This document shows positions 49,237-57,873 of a stretch of 64,000 bases of DNA, piece after piece (positions within the stretch are counted from its first letter, which is position 1; the number at the start of each line of letters is the position of its first letter). The translations under genes were made by a program, and so were the position numbers. This stretch comes from DASRDR01 sp963812945 [NCBI: uncultured Candidatus Rokubacteria bacterium] (GTDB lineage: Bacteria; Methylomirabilota; Methylomirabilia; Rokubacteriales). The notes beneath the pieces are model-generated. The model worked only from the letters and a program-made list of their open reading frames with translations, searched no databases and was not told the origin of the DNA. The stretch lies in contig CAWEXD010000008.1 in NCBI GenBank assembly GCA_963812945.1, positions 2,294,001 to 2,358,000 on the forward strand. Reading direction: 5' to 3'.

Positions 49237-50205
49237 TCAGGGAATCAGGAGGACCTTCCCCGTCGTCTTGCGTCCCTCGAGGTCTCGGTGCGCCTGCGCG
49301 GCCTCGGCCAGCGGGAACGTCGCCCCGATGCGGATCTTGAGCTCGCCCTTCTGGATCCAACCCAGCACGTCGCCGGCGCGTCGCACGAGGTCGTCGCGCG
49401 TCGCGATGTAGTGGAAGAGGCTCGGCCGGGTGAGGAAGAGCGAGCCCTTGGTGTTCAGCACCTGGGGGTCGAGCGGAGAGACCGGGCCACTCGCCGCGCC
49501 GTACAGCACCATGTAGCCGCGCGTCGCCAGGCAGTTGAGGCTCTTCTCGAAGGTGTCGCGGCCCACGGCGTCGTAGACGACCTGGAGCCCCTTCCCGCCG
49601 GTCAGGCGCTTGACCTCGGCCTCGAAATCCTGGTGCGAGTAGAGGATCACGTCGTGCGCGCCCGCTTCGCGGGCCAGCTTCGCCTTCTCCTCCGTCGAGA
49701 CCGTGCCGATGACGCGGGCACCCGCGCGCCTCGCCATCTGGCAGAGCAGGAGTCCCACCCCGCCGGCCGCCGCGTGGACCAAGCACCCGTCACCCGGCTT
49801 CAAGGGGTACGTGGAATGGGCGAGGTAGTGGGCGGTCATGCCCTGGAGCATCGCCGACGCGCCGGCACGCGAGTCCACGCCGGCGGGCAGCGTCACGAGC
49901 CGGTCGGCCGGCACCACGTTGTAGGTCGCGTAGGATCCCGGCACGCCCGTCCACGCGACGCGATCCCCCGCGCGCACCGTGGTCACGCCGGATCCCACCG
50001 CCTCGACGACGCCCGCCCCTTCGAGGCCGAGAGGCAGCGGGAGCTGGCCCTTGTAGGCGCCGGAGCGCTGGTAGGTGTCGATGTAGTTGAGGCCGGCCGC
50101 CTCGATCCGCACGAGGGCCTGACCCTCGCCGGGCTTGGGCGTGGGCAGCTCCTCGAGCCGCATGGCCTCCGGACCGCCGTACTCGTGGACACGGATCGCG
50201 CGCAT
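49237..50205 (-). CDS. NADPH:quinone oxidoreductase (zinc-free MDR family)
   Basis: A 322-residue medium-chain reductase of the quinone oxidoreductase branch. NADPH-binding AAAGGVGLLLCQMARRAGARVIGTVS, GLEGAGVVEAVGSGV, and no zinc-cysteine cluster. The end reads LEGRKTTGKVLLIP as in Qor/zeta-crystallin. ATG 50205 has AGGAGG 9 nt upstream. It is probably co-transcribed with the FMN-reductase-like gene and detoxifies quinones. Confidence 0.93.
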   Translation of the reverse strand: MRAIRVHEYGGPEAMRLEELPTPKPGEGQALVRIEAAGLNYIDTYQRSGAYKGQLPLPLGLEGAGVVEAVGSGVTTVRAGDRVAWTGVPGSYATYNVVPADRLVTLPAGVDSRAGASAMLQGMTAHYLAHSTYPLKPGDGCLVHAAAGGVGLLLCQMARRAGARVIGTVSTEEKAKLAREAGAHDVILYSHQDFEAEVKRLTGGKGLQVVYDAVGRDTFEKSLNCLATRGYMVLYGAASGPVSPLDPQVLNTKGSLFLTRPSLFHYIATRDDLVRRAGDVLGWIQKGELKIRIGATFPLAEAAQAHRDLEGRKTTGKVLLIP

Positions 50206-50380
50206 GACGGGCACCCTCCTGTGATGTCGGATCGGCGGGCCCGGACCCGCCGGGCGCCACACACGGCGCCCACCATACGGCCGAATCCGGGAGCCTTCAA
50301 CCCCACGATCGGGAGCGGGTCGCGCGCCCGGCGACGCGCCGCCCGGCGCGCCGGGAACGCTGGGGCCGGCCGACGACCTG

Positions 50381-50893
50381 CTAGCGGCCGCGCGCGCGGC
50401 GCGGACGGGCCCGACGCCGGCCAGACGCGACCGGGCGCCGCGGGGAGCGCTGCGCCGCCGGCGCCGATGCCAGGAGCCGCTTTGCCTGGCGCCGTCCGAC
50501 CCGGCGAAGGGCGACCAGTGCCGCGCGATTCTTGCCGGATGGCGTGGCACGCCCCTGCTCCCACTGCACGACGGCCGCCGGGCTCACCCCCACCAGGCGC
50601 GCGACGGCCGCCTGGCTGAGAGCCAGGCGCTGGCGGAGCTTCCGGATGAGGCCCGGCGACAGCCGCGCGGCCCGCGCCTCGTCCTCGGACACCGCGGGCT
50701 GCCACCCTCGGCCCGCGTGAGACTCCGCCCACCGCGCCGCCACCTCGCGAAGCGCGCCGACCTGCGCCCGTAGCTCCCGCACCGCCTGTCGCAGCCGACG
50801 TACGTCACGCCGGAGGGGCGTCGCCGCGCTCCGGATATGCTTGCGCGCGCCGCGCGCGATCGCGTCCTTGATCGCCATCTCGATCTTGGCCAA
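50381..50893 (-). CDS. XRE-type regulator with N-terminal coiled coil
   Basis: A 170-residue DNA-binding protein. The N-terminal half (about residues 1-75) is helical and basic, with heptad-like PLRRDVRRLRQAVRELRAQVGALREV. A helix-turn-helix follows (LRQRLALSQAAVARLVGVSPAAVVQWEQG, about 103-131), then a tail rich in Arg, Ala and Pro. The TTG at 50893 is chosen because GGAGG lies 8 nt upstream; the next ATG (50878) is weaker. A good promoter and a direct repeat lie upstream, so self-regulation is plausible. Targets are unknown. Confidence 0.82.
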   Translation of the reverse strand: MAKIEMAIKDAIARGARKHIRSAATPLRRDVRRLRQAVRELRAQVGALREVAARWAESHAGRGWQPAVSEDEARAARLSPGLIRKLRQRLALSQAAVARLVGVSPAAVVQWEQGRATPSGKNRAALVALRRVGRRQAKRLLASAPAAQRSPRRPVASGRRRARPRRARGR

Positions 50894-50939
50894 ACGGGGG
50901 TCCTCCGGAATTCTGGCGTTGGGTGGAGGGATTCGCTGC

Positions 50940-50953
50940 TTCGACAATTCGAC
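50940..50953. promoter_or_regulatory. Direct repeat overlapping the XRE gene's start region
   Basis: TTCGAC-AA-TTCGAC, two copies spaced 8 nt apart, overlapping the -10 element and the predicted transcription start of the XRE-type gene. This is a candidate operator. No other copy was noticed in the window. Confidence 0.3.
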
Positions 50954-50980
50954 GCTAGCAGCGGGGGTGGGGCTTGTCAA
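50952..50980 (-). promoter_or_regulatory. Promoter of the XRE-type regulator gene
   Basis: On the minus strand a perfect TTGACA (50980-50975), 17 nt, and TAGCGT (50957-50952) preceded by TGC (extended -10). It gives a leader of about 50 nt ending in GGAGG before TTG 50893. Confidence 0.5.
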
Positions 50981-51060
50981 ACGACGGATGGCCAGGCGGA
51001 TCGCCCGGTGCTCCACGAGGCGACGCGCTAGAATCGTCCGGGACGGGAGGCAGGACGACC

Positions 51061-51999
51061 ATGCGCGTGACGGTGATGGGCAGCGGCGGGACGGGCGGGT
51101 ACTTCGGCGGGCTCCTCGCCCGGGCGGGTGAGGACGTGACGTTCGTCGCGCGAGGGGCCCACCTCGACGCGATTCAGGCGAAGGGGTTGACCGTGCGCTC
51201 ACGCCTGGTCGGGGACTTCACGGTCCCGGCCCGGGCGTCCGACGACCCGAGAGCGGGCGGCGTCGCGGATCTCGTCCTCTTCTGCGTCAAGGCGTACGAC
51301 ACCGAGACCGCCGCCGAGCGCCTGCGGCCGGCGGTAGGGCCGGACACGGTGATCCTGCCGGTGCAGAACGGGATCGACAGCGCCGAGCGGATCGGCCGCG
51401 TCGTCGGATCGGGCCACGTGATCGGGGGCACGGCGGGCGTGTCGTCGGTGCTGGAAGCTCCGGGGATCATCGATCACCGTTCCGGACCGGACGAGATCCG
51501 TCTCGGTGAACTGGAAGGGCAGCCGAGCGCTCGCGTCGAGCGCATCGCCGAGGTCCTCCGCAAAGCCGGGATCAAGGCCGAGATCCGGCTCGACATTCGG
51601 GTGGCGTTGTGGGAGAAGTTCGTCCGCATCTGTGGGCTCAGCGGGCTGACCGCGCTCACGCGGTTGCCGATCGGCGCCATCCTCGCCTGTGCGGAGACGC
51701 GGACCCTGCTGCTGCAGACGATGGACGAGACCGTCGCGGTCGGGCGTGCGGAGAACGTGATAGTGCCCGATGGGTTCCCGGCGGCCACGCTGCACCTCTT
51801 CGAGCGCATGGGCCCGGCGGTGCGCGGCTCTCTCTACTACGACCTCGCCGCCGGCCGCCGCCTCGAGATCGAGACGCTCAACGGGACCGTCGTGCGCCTG
51901 GGCCGGGAACGCGGCGTTCCCACGCCGGCGAACTTCGCCATCTACGCGGCGCTCAAGCCGTACGAAGGCGGCGCACCGGCCGACGCGCCGCCGGCGTGA
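51061..51999 (+). CDS. Ketopantoate reductase-family protein (PanE/ApbA)
   Basis: A 312-residue NADPH-dependent reductase of the 2-dehydropantoate 2-reductase family. It has VMGSGGTGGYFGGLLARAG at the N-terminal Rossmann motif, LPVQNGIDSAERI with the family Asn, the catalytic lysine in ALWEKFVRICG, and the C-terminal substrate region RGSLYYDLAAGRRLEIETLNG. Genuine pantothenate enzymes and secondary paralogues cannot be told apart here, since no other pan gene is nearby. ATG 51061; divergent from the XRE-type gene, with a TAGAAT -10-like sequence at 51029-51034. Confidence 0.92.
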   Translation: MRVTVMGSGGTGGYFGGLLARAGEDVTFVARGAHLDAIQAKGLTVRSRLVGDFTVPARASDDPRAGGVADLVLFCVKAYDTETAAERLRPAVGPDTVILPVQNGIDSAERIGRVVGSGHVIGGTAGVSSVLEAPGIIDHRSGPDEIRLGELEGQPSARVERIAEVLRKAGIKAEIRLDIRVALWEKFVRICGLSGLTALTRLPIGAILACAETRTLLLQTMDETVAVGRAENVIVPDGFPAATLHLFERMGPAVRGSLYYDLAAGRRLEIETLNGTVVRLGRERGVPTPANFAIYAALKPYEGGAPADAPPA

Positions 52000-52160
52000 C
52001 GGGGCCGGGCAGGCGGTGCCGGGCGCACGGAAGCCGTTGCGGGCGACCCGCCGGCTCCGGCGCTCACTCGATGGCCGCGTGCTAGGATGGGACGTCCGCG
52101 CACCTGCGCGGGAGCCCTGCTGAGGCGCACGAGCCTTCCGCGCCGGGAAGGAGTGAGAGC

Positions 52161-53333
52161 ATGTCCGGTCGGCCATTCCTGCAGATCCCCGGCCCCACCC
52201 TCGTCCCGGAGCGCATCGTGCGCGCCATGTCGCAGTCGATCATCGATCACCGCGGGCCGAAGTTCGCGGCGCTGGTCGGCGAGATCCTGACCGGGCTCAA
52301 GACCGTGTTCCAGACCGAGCGCGGCCAGGCAATCCTGTACCCCGGCTCGGGCACGGGCGGCTGGGAAGCGGCCGTCGTGAACACGCTGTCGCCCGGCGAC
52401 CGCGTCCTCGGGGTCGTCAACGGCCACTTCTCGAACCACTTCTGCCGGACCGCCGCGGCGCTCGGCATCGAGGTGGACCGCCTCGAGGTGCCCTACGGCG
52501 AGGGCGTGCCCGCGACCCGGGTGGCCGAGCGGCTCCGCGCCGACTCGACTCACCAAGTGCGCGCGGTCCTCGTGGTCCACAACGAGACGTCGACGGGCGT
52601 CACGAGCGACGTCGCAGCCGTGCGCCGGGCCCTCGACGAGGCGCGCCACCCGGCGCTCCTTCTCGTGGACGTCGTCTCCTCCCTGGCGTCGATCGACTTC
52701 CGCTTCGACGACTGGGGAGTGGACGTCGCGCTGACGGGCCCCCAGAAGGGGCTCATGCTCCCGCCCGGCCTGACCATCCTGGCGGCGAGCGATCGCGCCA
52801 TCCGCGCGAGCCAGGCCGCCAAGTGCCCGCGCGCCTACTGGGACTGGGGGCCGGTGCTCGAGCGGAACAAGCGCGGCGAGTTCCCCTACACGCCGGCGAC
52901 CGCGCTCCTCTTCGGCCTCCGCGAGGCGATCGCAATCCTCCACGAGGAGGGTCTGGCCGAGGTCTTCCGGCGCCACGCCCGCCTTGCCGAGGCCTGCCGC
53001 CGCGCGGTCCGCGCGCTCGGCCTCGGGATCCTGTGCCGCGAGCCGCGAGAGCACTCGAACACGCTGACCGCCGTCGTGATGCCGACCGGCTTCGATTCGG
53101 ACGCCTACATCGCCCACGCGAACCGGACGCTCGATCTGTCGCTCGGCGTCGGGCTGGGCGACGTGAAGGGCAAGGTGTTCCGGATCGGTCACCTCGGCAG
53201 CCTGAACGAGCTGGAGCTCCTCGCCGGGCTGGCCGGCGTGGAGATGACTCTGAAGAGCTTCGGCGTCCCGGTGACCCTCGGAGCCGGCGTCGCCGCCGCC
53301 CAGACGCACCTGCTCGACTCGCGACCGAGTTGA
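52161..53333 (+). CDS. Class V aminotransferase (serine/alanine-glyoxylate type)
   Basis: A 390-residue pyridoxal-phosphate enzyme of the alanine-glyoxylate/serine-pyruvate aminotransferase group. PLP lysine in TGPQKGLMLPPG (about 197-208), Asp in LLLVDVVSSLAS, Gly-rich phosphate site YPGSGTGGWEAAVVNTLSPGD in pieces, and N-terminal IPGPTLVPERIVRAMS. A strong ribosome-binding site (AAGGAG) precedes ATG 52161. It is followed by a zinc alcohol dehydrogenase gene, 105 nt downstream. The amino donor/acceptor pair is not determinable. Confidence 0.92.
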   Translation: MSGRPFLQIPGPTLVPERIVRAMSQSIIDHRGPKFAALVGEILTGLKTVFQTERGQAILYPGSGTGGWEAAVVNTLSPGDRVLGVVNGHFSNHFCRTAAALGIEVDRLEVPYGEGVPATRVAERLRADSTHQVRAVLVVHNETSTGVTSDVAAVRRALDEARHPALLLVDVVSSLASIDFRFDDWGVDVALTGPQKGLMLPPGLTILAASDRAIRASQAAKCPRAYWDWGPVLERNKRGEFPYTPATALLFGLREAIAILHEEGLAEVFRRHARLAEACRRAVRALGLGILCREPREHSNTLTAVVMPTGFDSDAYIAHANRTLDLSLGVGLGDVKGKVFRIGHLGSLNELELLAGLAGVEMTLKSFGVPVTLGAGVAAAQTHLLDSRPS

Positions 53334-53438
53334 CCCGCCCCAGGCCGCCACAGGCCGGAGGCCGTCCAAAGGCCCTCCGAACGACGGCAGGCCTGAGGCG
53401 CGCCGGCCGAGCTGAAAACTAGAAAAGGAGACGCCCCG

Positions 53439-54569
53439 ATGAAAGGCCGCCTCGCCGTCATGACGAAGTTCAACGCCGACTTCGACATCCGGGAGTACAC
53501 TGTGCCCGAGGTCGAGCCCGACGCCGCCCTGGTACGGATCACGCGCGGCGGGATCTGCGGGTCCGATCTCCACATCTGGCGCGGCGAGCTGCAGGACCTC
53601 ATCGGGGCGCCGGATCGCGGCCAGACCTTCGGCCACGAGATGTGCGGCGTGATCGAGCGGCTCGGGCGGAACGTCACGACCGACTCGACCGGCGCCCCGC
53701 TCAAGGAGGGCGACCGGGTCACCTACTGCTACTTCTATCCCTGCGGGCGCTGCCCCGCCTGCCTCGACGGGCATCGGGCCGCGTGCCCGAACAAGCGGCG
53801 CGGGACAAGGTACGCCGACGACCCGCCGCACTTCGTGGGCTCGTACGGGGAGTACTACTATCTTCGTCCCGGCCACTTCGTGTACCGGGTGCCGGACAGC
53901 ATCTCCGACGACGTGGCCACGCCGGTCAACTGCGCCCTCGCCCAGGTCCTGTACGGGCTGGACCGCGTGCGCGTGCGGGTCGGGGACACGGTCGTGCTCC
54001 AGGGCGCGGGCGGGCTCGGGCTCAACGCCGCCGCCGTCGCCAAGGAGATGGGGGCCGCCCAGGTCATCGTGATCGACCAGATCCCGGAGCGGCTCGAGCT
54101 GGCCCGGCGGTTCGGCGCCGACCACACGCTGAGCCTCCAGGAGCTGTCTCGGCCCGAGGACCGCGTGGCCGCGGTGAAGGAGCTCACGCGCGGCTGGGGC
54201 GCCGACGTCGTCTGCGACTTCGTGGGCTTCCCGAGCGTCATCCCCGAGGGGCTCCAGATGCTCAAGAGCGGCGGCACGTACCTCGAGATCGGCCACATCA
54301 GCCCGGGGCACAAGTTCGAGTTCCACCCGGCGTCGATCGTCTGGCGCTCTCACACGATCGTCGGCATGATCCAGTACGAGCCGTGGGCCATCCAGCGCGG
54401 CCTCACGTTCCTCGAGCAGAACCAGCGGAAGTACCCGTTCACCGAGGTGATCTCGCACGTCTACCCGCTGGAGCGGATCAGCGAGGCCTTCCGCGAGGCC
54501 GAGTGGCTGGGCCGCCAGCACAGCCCGCACAAGATCAGCCGCGCCGCGATCGCGCCCTGGGGGAAGTGA
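53439..54569 (+). CDS. Zinc-binding alcohol dehydrogenase (MDR family)
   Basis: A 376-residue zinc-dependent dehydrogenase. The catalytic zinc Cys is in GGICGSDLHIW, with FGHEMCG; the structural-zinc cysteines are in PCGRCPACLDGHRAAC. NAD-binding GAGGLGLNAAAVAKEMG follows. It resembles L-threonine/sorbitol dehydrogenase-like enzymes of unknown specificity. The leader has AAAAGGAG 7 nt before ATG 53439, after a locally A-rich stretch, and a GCCGTC/GACGGC inverted pair. Likely co-transcribed with the 98-residue protein gene that follows. Confidence 0.93.
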   Translation: MKGRLAVMTKFNADFDIREYTVPEVEPDAALVRITRGGICGSDLHIWRGELQDLIGAPDRGQTFGHEMCGVIERLGRNVTTDSTGAPLKEGDRVTYCYFYPCGRCPACLDGHRAACPNKRRGTRYADDPPHFVGSYGEYYYLRPGHFVYRVPDSISDDVATPVNCALAQVLYGLDRVRVRVGDTVVLQGAGGLGLNAAAVAKEMGAAQVIVIDQIPERLELARRFGADHTLSLQELSRPEDRVAAVKELTRGWGADVVCDFVGFPSVIPEGLQMLKSGGTYLEIGHISPGHKFEFHPASIVWRSHTIVGMIQYEPWAIQRGLTFLEQNQRKYPFTEVISHVYPLERISEAFREAEWLGRQHSPHKISRAAIAPWGK

Positions 54570-54605
54570 GGGCAGTCCACCGGGCGAGCGGCCTGGAGGG
54601 GCGGG

Positions 54606-54902
54606 ATGGCGGGAGATCGAGTCGAGATGTGGATGATGGAGGAGGTCAAGAAGTTCATCGACGGCGAGTTCTTGGAAGCGAGCACCGATTACTTCCCGCG
54701 AGGGAACGCCTCGGCCGTCCTCTTCCGGGTCGAGGGGCGGCCGTCGCACACCGAGCCGCGGAGGCTCCTCCATCAGCTCTGGATCGACAAGACCTTTTTC
54801 CTGCGCTGCTCTGACCGCGGCGCTCTGCAGCATGCGCTCGAGGGGGCCGACATCGTGGTGTCCATGAAGAAGGCCGGTGACAAGATCGTGGAGCTGCACT
54901 GA
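54606..54902 (+). CDS. 98-residue protein of unknown function
   Basis: A small soluble protein with no family I can name. It has a charged N-terminal helix (MWMMEEVKKFIDGEFLEA), a central FPRGNASAVLFRVEGRPS strand pair and a hydrophobic IDKTFFLRCSD segment containing one cysteine. ATG 54606 lies in a GGAGGGGCGGG context; ATG 54627 is a possible shorter start. It is followed by a GNAT gene after 1 nt and preceded by the alcohol dehydrogenase gene after 36 nt. The codon pattern and tight packing support a real gene. Confidence 0.65.
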   Translation: MAGDRVEMWMMEEVKKFIDGEFLEASTDYFPRGNASAVLFRVEGRPSHTEPRRLLHQLWIDKTFFLRCSDRGALQHALEGADIVVSMKKAGDKIVELH

Positions 54903-54903
54903 C

Positions 54904-55413
54904 GTGGCGGGGCCCGTCAAGCTCCGTCCGGCGACCGAGCGCGACGTCCCGACCATCCTCGGGCTGATCCGGGGCATCGCCGAGTACGAGCGCCTCTCCC
55001 ACGAGGTGGAGGCGACCGAGGCCCTCCTGCGGGAGCACGGCTTCGGGCGACGGCCCGTCTACGAGGCCGTCCTGGCCGAGCGGGACGGGCGGGCGGTGGG
55101 GTTCGCCCTCTATTTCTTCTCGTTTTCGACCTTCAAGGCGCGGCCGACCCTCTACCTGGAGGACCTCTTCGTCATCCCGGCGGAGCGCCGGGGCGGCATC
55201 GGGAGCCACCTCCTGACGCGCCTCGCCCAGATCGCCGTGGAGCGGGACTGCGGCCGCATGGAGTGGTCGGTCCTCGACTGGAACACGCCGGCCCGCGATC
55301 TCTACTTCAAGCTCGGCGCCAAGTCGATGGACGAGTGGACCGTCTTTCGCATGACGCCCGACGCCTTCCAGCGCCTCGCGCGCGAGGGCATGCCCGGCGC
55401 GTCCCCGGGCTAG
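54904..55413 (+). CDS. GNAT-family N-acetyltransferase
   Basis: A 169-residue acetyl-CoA-dependent acetyltransferase. It opens with KLRPATERDVPTILGLIRGIAEYE, shows YLEDLFVIPAERRGGIGSHLLTRLAQIA (motif A, acetyl-CoA loop RRGGIG) and MEWSVLDWNTPARDLYFKLGAK (motif B), close to the diamine N-acetyltransferase group. GTG 54904, 1 nt after the small unknown gene. Substrate not predictable; a polyamine is a possibility. Confidence 0.92.
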   Translation: MAGPVKLRPATERDVPTILGLIRGIAEYERLSHEVEATEALLREHGFGRRPVYEAVLAERDGRAVGFALYFFSFSTFKARPTLYLEDLFVIPAERRGGIGSHLLTRLAQIAVERDCGRMEWSVLDWNTPARDLYFKLGAKSMDEWTVFRMTPDAFQRLAREGMPGASPG

Positions 55414-55428
55414 CGGACTCCGGTCCGC
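55413..55428 (+). terminator. Stem-loop after the GNAT gene
   Basis: GCGGAC-TCCG-GTCCGC, six perfect pairs, begins at the last base of the GNAT stop codon. No T-tract follows. It may mark a weak or Rho-assisted end of the operon. Confidence 0.3.
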
Positions 55429-55452
55429 GGGCCAGGCGGACTGATCCCAGCC

Positions 55453-56433
55453 ATGACCAGGATCGCGGCGTGGCTCTCTGTGGCCTTCGTGCTCCTGATG
55501 GGACCTGTCCCCGCGGAGGCCCAGGCTCCGGCCAAGGTCTGGCGGATCGCCGTGCTCACCGGCGCCACGCAGCGCACGGACGCTACCCCTCGCGCCCTGG
55601 AGCAGCGGCTGGCCGAGCTGGGCTACGTCGAAGGAAAGAACCTCGTGATCGACTTCCGCACCGCGGGGGGCCAGCCCGATCGGCTGCCCGGGCTCGCCGG
55701 CGAGCTGGTCGGCCGCCGACCGGACGTTATCGTCGTGGTCTCGACGCAGGCCGTGTTGGCGGCGAAGAACGCGACCCAGGCCATCCCGATCGTCTTCGGC
55801 GCCGTCGGCGATCCCGTCGCGACAGGTGTCGTCCCCAGCCTGGCGCGCCCGGGCGGGAACGTCACCGGCGTGTCGCTGCTCAACACCGAGCTGAGTGGGA
55901 AGGGCCTCCAGCTCCTGAAGGAGGCGGTACCGGCCGCCTCCCGCGTGGCGGTGCTCTGGAACTCGGAGAACCCGCTCCACCGGGGGATCCGTGCGGCCAC
56001 CGAGGCGGCAGCCCCGACGATGAAAGTCGGCCTGCAGTTCGTCGACGTACGCGGGCCGGATGATCTACCTAAGGCGTTCGATGCGATCACCCGACAGCGA
56101 GCCGAGGGTCTTCTCGCATTCCCCGAGACCGTCACCCTCGCTCACCGGAAGCCGATCCTCGATTTCGCCGCGAGCCGCCGGCTTCCCGCCCTGTATGCCT
56201 TCCGCGAGATGGTGCAGGAAGGCGGCCTGATGTGTTACGGCGCGAGCCTCGCCGAGAACCTCCGGCAGGCCGCCGACTACGTCGACAAGATCCTCAAGGG
56301 CGCAACGCCAGGAACCCTGCCGATCGCCCAGCCGACCAGATTCGAGCTTCTCATCAATCTCAAGACGGCCAAGGCGCTCGGCCTGACCATGCCGCAGTCG
56401 CTCCTGCTGCGAGCCGACCAGGTGATCCAGTGA
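55453..56433 (+). CDS. ABC transporter substrate-binding protein (ABC_sub_bind family), orphan
   Basis: A 326-residue exported binding protein with a signal peptide (residues 1-24, ending PAEAQA). It has LEQRLAELGYVEGKNLVIDFRTAGGQPDRLPGLAGELV in pieces and TQAIPIVFGAVGDPVATGVVPSLARPGGNVTGVSLL, the standard signature of the TrpX/YnjB-unrelated ABC_sub_bind family. Such proteins often occur without adjacent permease or ATPase genes, as here. Ligand unknown. It converges on the HDR-x-H gene pair. Confidence 0.9.
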   Translation: MTRIAAWLSVAFVLLMGPVPAEAQAPAKVWRIAVLTGATQRTDATPRALEQRLAELGYVEGKNLVIDFRTAGGQPDRLPGLAGELVGRRPDVIVVVSTQAVLAAKNATQAIPIVFGAVGDPVATGVVPSLARPGGNVTGVSLLNTELSGKGLQLLKEAVPAASRVAVLWNSENPLHRGIRAATEAAAPTMKVGLQFVDVRGPDDLPKAFDAITRQRAEGLLAFPETVTLAHRKPILDFAASRRLPALYAFREMVQEGGLMCYGASLAENLRQAADYVDKILKGATPGTLPIAQPTRFELLINLKTAKALGLTMPQSLLLRADQVIQ

Positions 56434-56451
56434 CGGCCGGGCCGCACCCCG

Positions 56452-57144
56452 TCACGCCTCGTCCATCGTGAGCTGGAGGCGGTGCCGGGCGAGCACCGCG
56501 TCGCCTGCCACGCCGTGGCCGGTCAGGGTGGCGGGCTTGAAGTAGCGGTCGGCGATCGCGTCGGAGAACCCGGCCCCGCCCGTCTCGACGAGCAGCACCC
56601 ACGGCCACGGCTCCTCGCCCTTGGCCACCTCGCCGCCCTTGAGCTTCCCTTCGGCCGTCTTGACCTGCGTGACCGCCGGGACCGTGCTCAAGAGGTGGAC
56701 GCCGATCACGCCGGTCTCGTCGAGGAGGGCGGCCGGCGCCGTCTCGCGGAGCCACCGCTCGACCGCCGCCTCGCGCCCGGGCTCGGGTCGCGCCCGGAGC
56801 GTCAAGAGCCCGCCCCCCTGCCCGCGCCCGGTCGTCAGCGCGATCCGGCAGCCGAGCCGGACCGTGTTCCGGAAGTGCGGCAGGACGCGCTTCGTCCAGT
56901 CGGTCGGGAAGTTCAGGCGCAGCACGTATCCCGCGCTCCGGACCGTCTCGACGCTGTCGGTCTCGTAGACGTCGAGGTACTCGCGCGGCCGCTCGGAGCT
57001 GTCGTACCGCCGCCCGCGCAGGAACCCCGGGATGCCGACACGCTCCGCGACGTGCTCCCGGTCGTGCCAGCGAATCATCTCGAGGTCCCCGTCCGGAGTC
57101 ATGCCGTGCCAGATGATGAGGACGCCCTGCCCGATCAACGCCAT
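56452..57144 (-). CDS. HDR-x-H protein (EthD/DUF4286-like), copy A
   Basis: A 230-residue protein made of two similar-looking halves. The first has IWHGMTPDGDLEMIRWHDREHVAERVGIPGFLRGRRY, with the WHDRxH motif found in dimeric alpha/beta-barrel proteins of the EthD/DUF4286 type. ATG 57144. It overlaps copy B (57135-57842) by 10 nt and is its downstream neighbour. Function not known; the barrel fold often binds small aromatic or oxygenated compounds. The family assignment is tentative. Confidence 0.75.
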   Translation of the reverse strand: MALIGQGVLIIWHGMTPDGDLEMIRWHDREHVAERVGIPGFLRGRRYDSSERPREYLDVYETDSVETVRSAGYVLRLNFPTDWTKRVLPHFRNTVRLGCRIALTTGRGQGGGLLTLRARPEPGREAAVERWLRETAPAALLDETGVIGVHLLSTVPAVTQVKTAEGKLKGGEVAKGEEPWPWVLLVETGGAGFSDAIADRYFKPATLTGHGVAGDAVLARHRLQLTMDEA

Positions 57145-57842
57145 TTCGGGTCTCCTCGCTCGGGGTCGATGCTGATCTGGAGCTGGTACGCGGTGCCCCC
57201 GCGCAGCTCGGCGCCGGCGACCCGGAGGCTCTCCGGGGCGAGCGGGCCGGCGCGGAGCTCGGTGAGAACCGCCGCGTCGTCCGCCTCCACGAGGAGGCAC
57301 CACGGGTCGACGGCGCCCCGGTCCCGGTCGCCCGGGCCCCGAAGCCGCTTCTCCTCGGTGGCGATGCTCGTGACGTCGGGCGTCGCGTCGAGCACATGGA
57401 TCGCCACGACGCCGGTCACGTCCTCGACCGAGGCGAGACTCGCGGCGGTGAGCGCCGGCGGCCGATCCACCGACCCGCCGGCGGGGCCGAGCCTGAGCGT
57501 CAGGAGGACGCCGCCCTGCCCGCGACCCGTGCTGGCCGCCACCCGGTAGCCGACGCGCAGCGTGTCGCGAAAGTGTGGGACCATCCGGCGCGTCCAGGGC
57601 GTGGGATCGTTCAGCCGGGCGAGGTAGGAAGCGCTCCTGAGCGTCTCCGGGTCCTCCACCTCGTAGAAGTCGAGATAGTCGAGCGAGCGCTCGAGGCTCC
57701 GATAGCGTCGCCCGCGCAGGAACCCCGGCACGCCCACCCGCTCGGGGATGTGCTGGCGGTCGTGCCAGCGCCAGTACTCCGACTCACCTTCAGGCGTGAT
57801 CGTGTGCCAAATCGCGAGCACGCCCTGTCCCAGGAGTGGCAT
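57135..57842 (-). CDS. HDR-x-H protein (EthD/DUF4286-like), copy B
   Basis: A 235-residue paralogue of copy A, with IWHTITPEGESEYWRWHDRQHIPERVGVPGFLRGRRYRS and the shared TGRGQGGVLLTLR block (TGRGQGGGLLTLR in copy A). About half of the positions in the N-terminal part agree, so this is an old tandem duplication. The two may form a heterodimer. ATG 57842. It starts 31 nt after the LLM oxidoreductase gene, so oxidoreductase and pair form one operon. Confidence 0.75.
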   Translation of the reverse strand: MPLLGQGVLAIWHTITPEGESEYWRWHDRQHIPERVGVPGFLRGRRYRSLERSLDYLDFYEVEDPETLRSASYLARLNDPTPWTRRMVPHFRDTLRVGYRVAASTGRGQGGVLLTLRLGPAGGSVDRPPALTAASLASVEDVTGVVAIHVLDATPDVTSIATEEKRLRGPGDRDRGAVDPWCLLVEADDAAVLTELRAGPLAPESLRVAGAELRGGTAYQLQISIDPERGDPKWR

Positions 57843-57873
57843 CGGACCTCCTAGCTCGACCCGTGCCGCGCCG

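Noticed and set aside
53334-53438. Imperfect inverted repeats upstream of the alcohol dehydrogenase as a terminator or riboswitch
   Set aside because: Only short GCCGTC/GACGGC and GGCC-type matches that are common by chance in this composition, with no T-run.
51942-54977. 1011-codon open frame on the minus strand
   Set aside because: It lies opposite four well-identified plus-strand genes and has the composition of a GC-rich antisense shadow with no recognisable domain.
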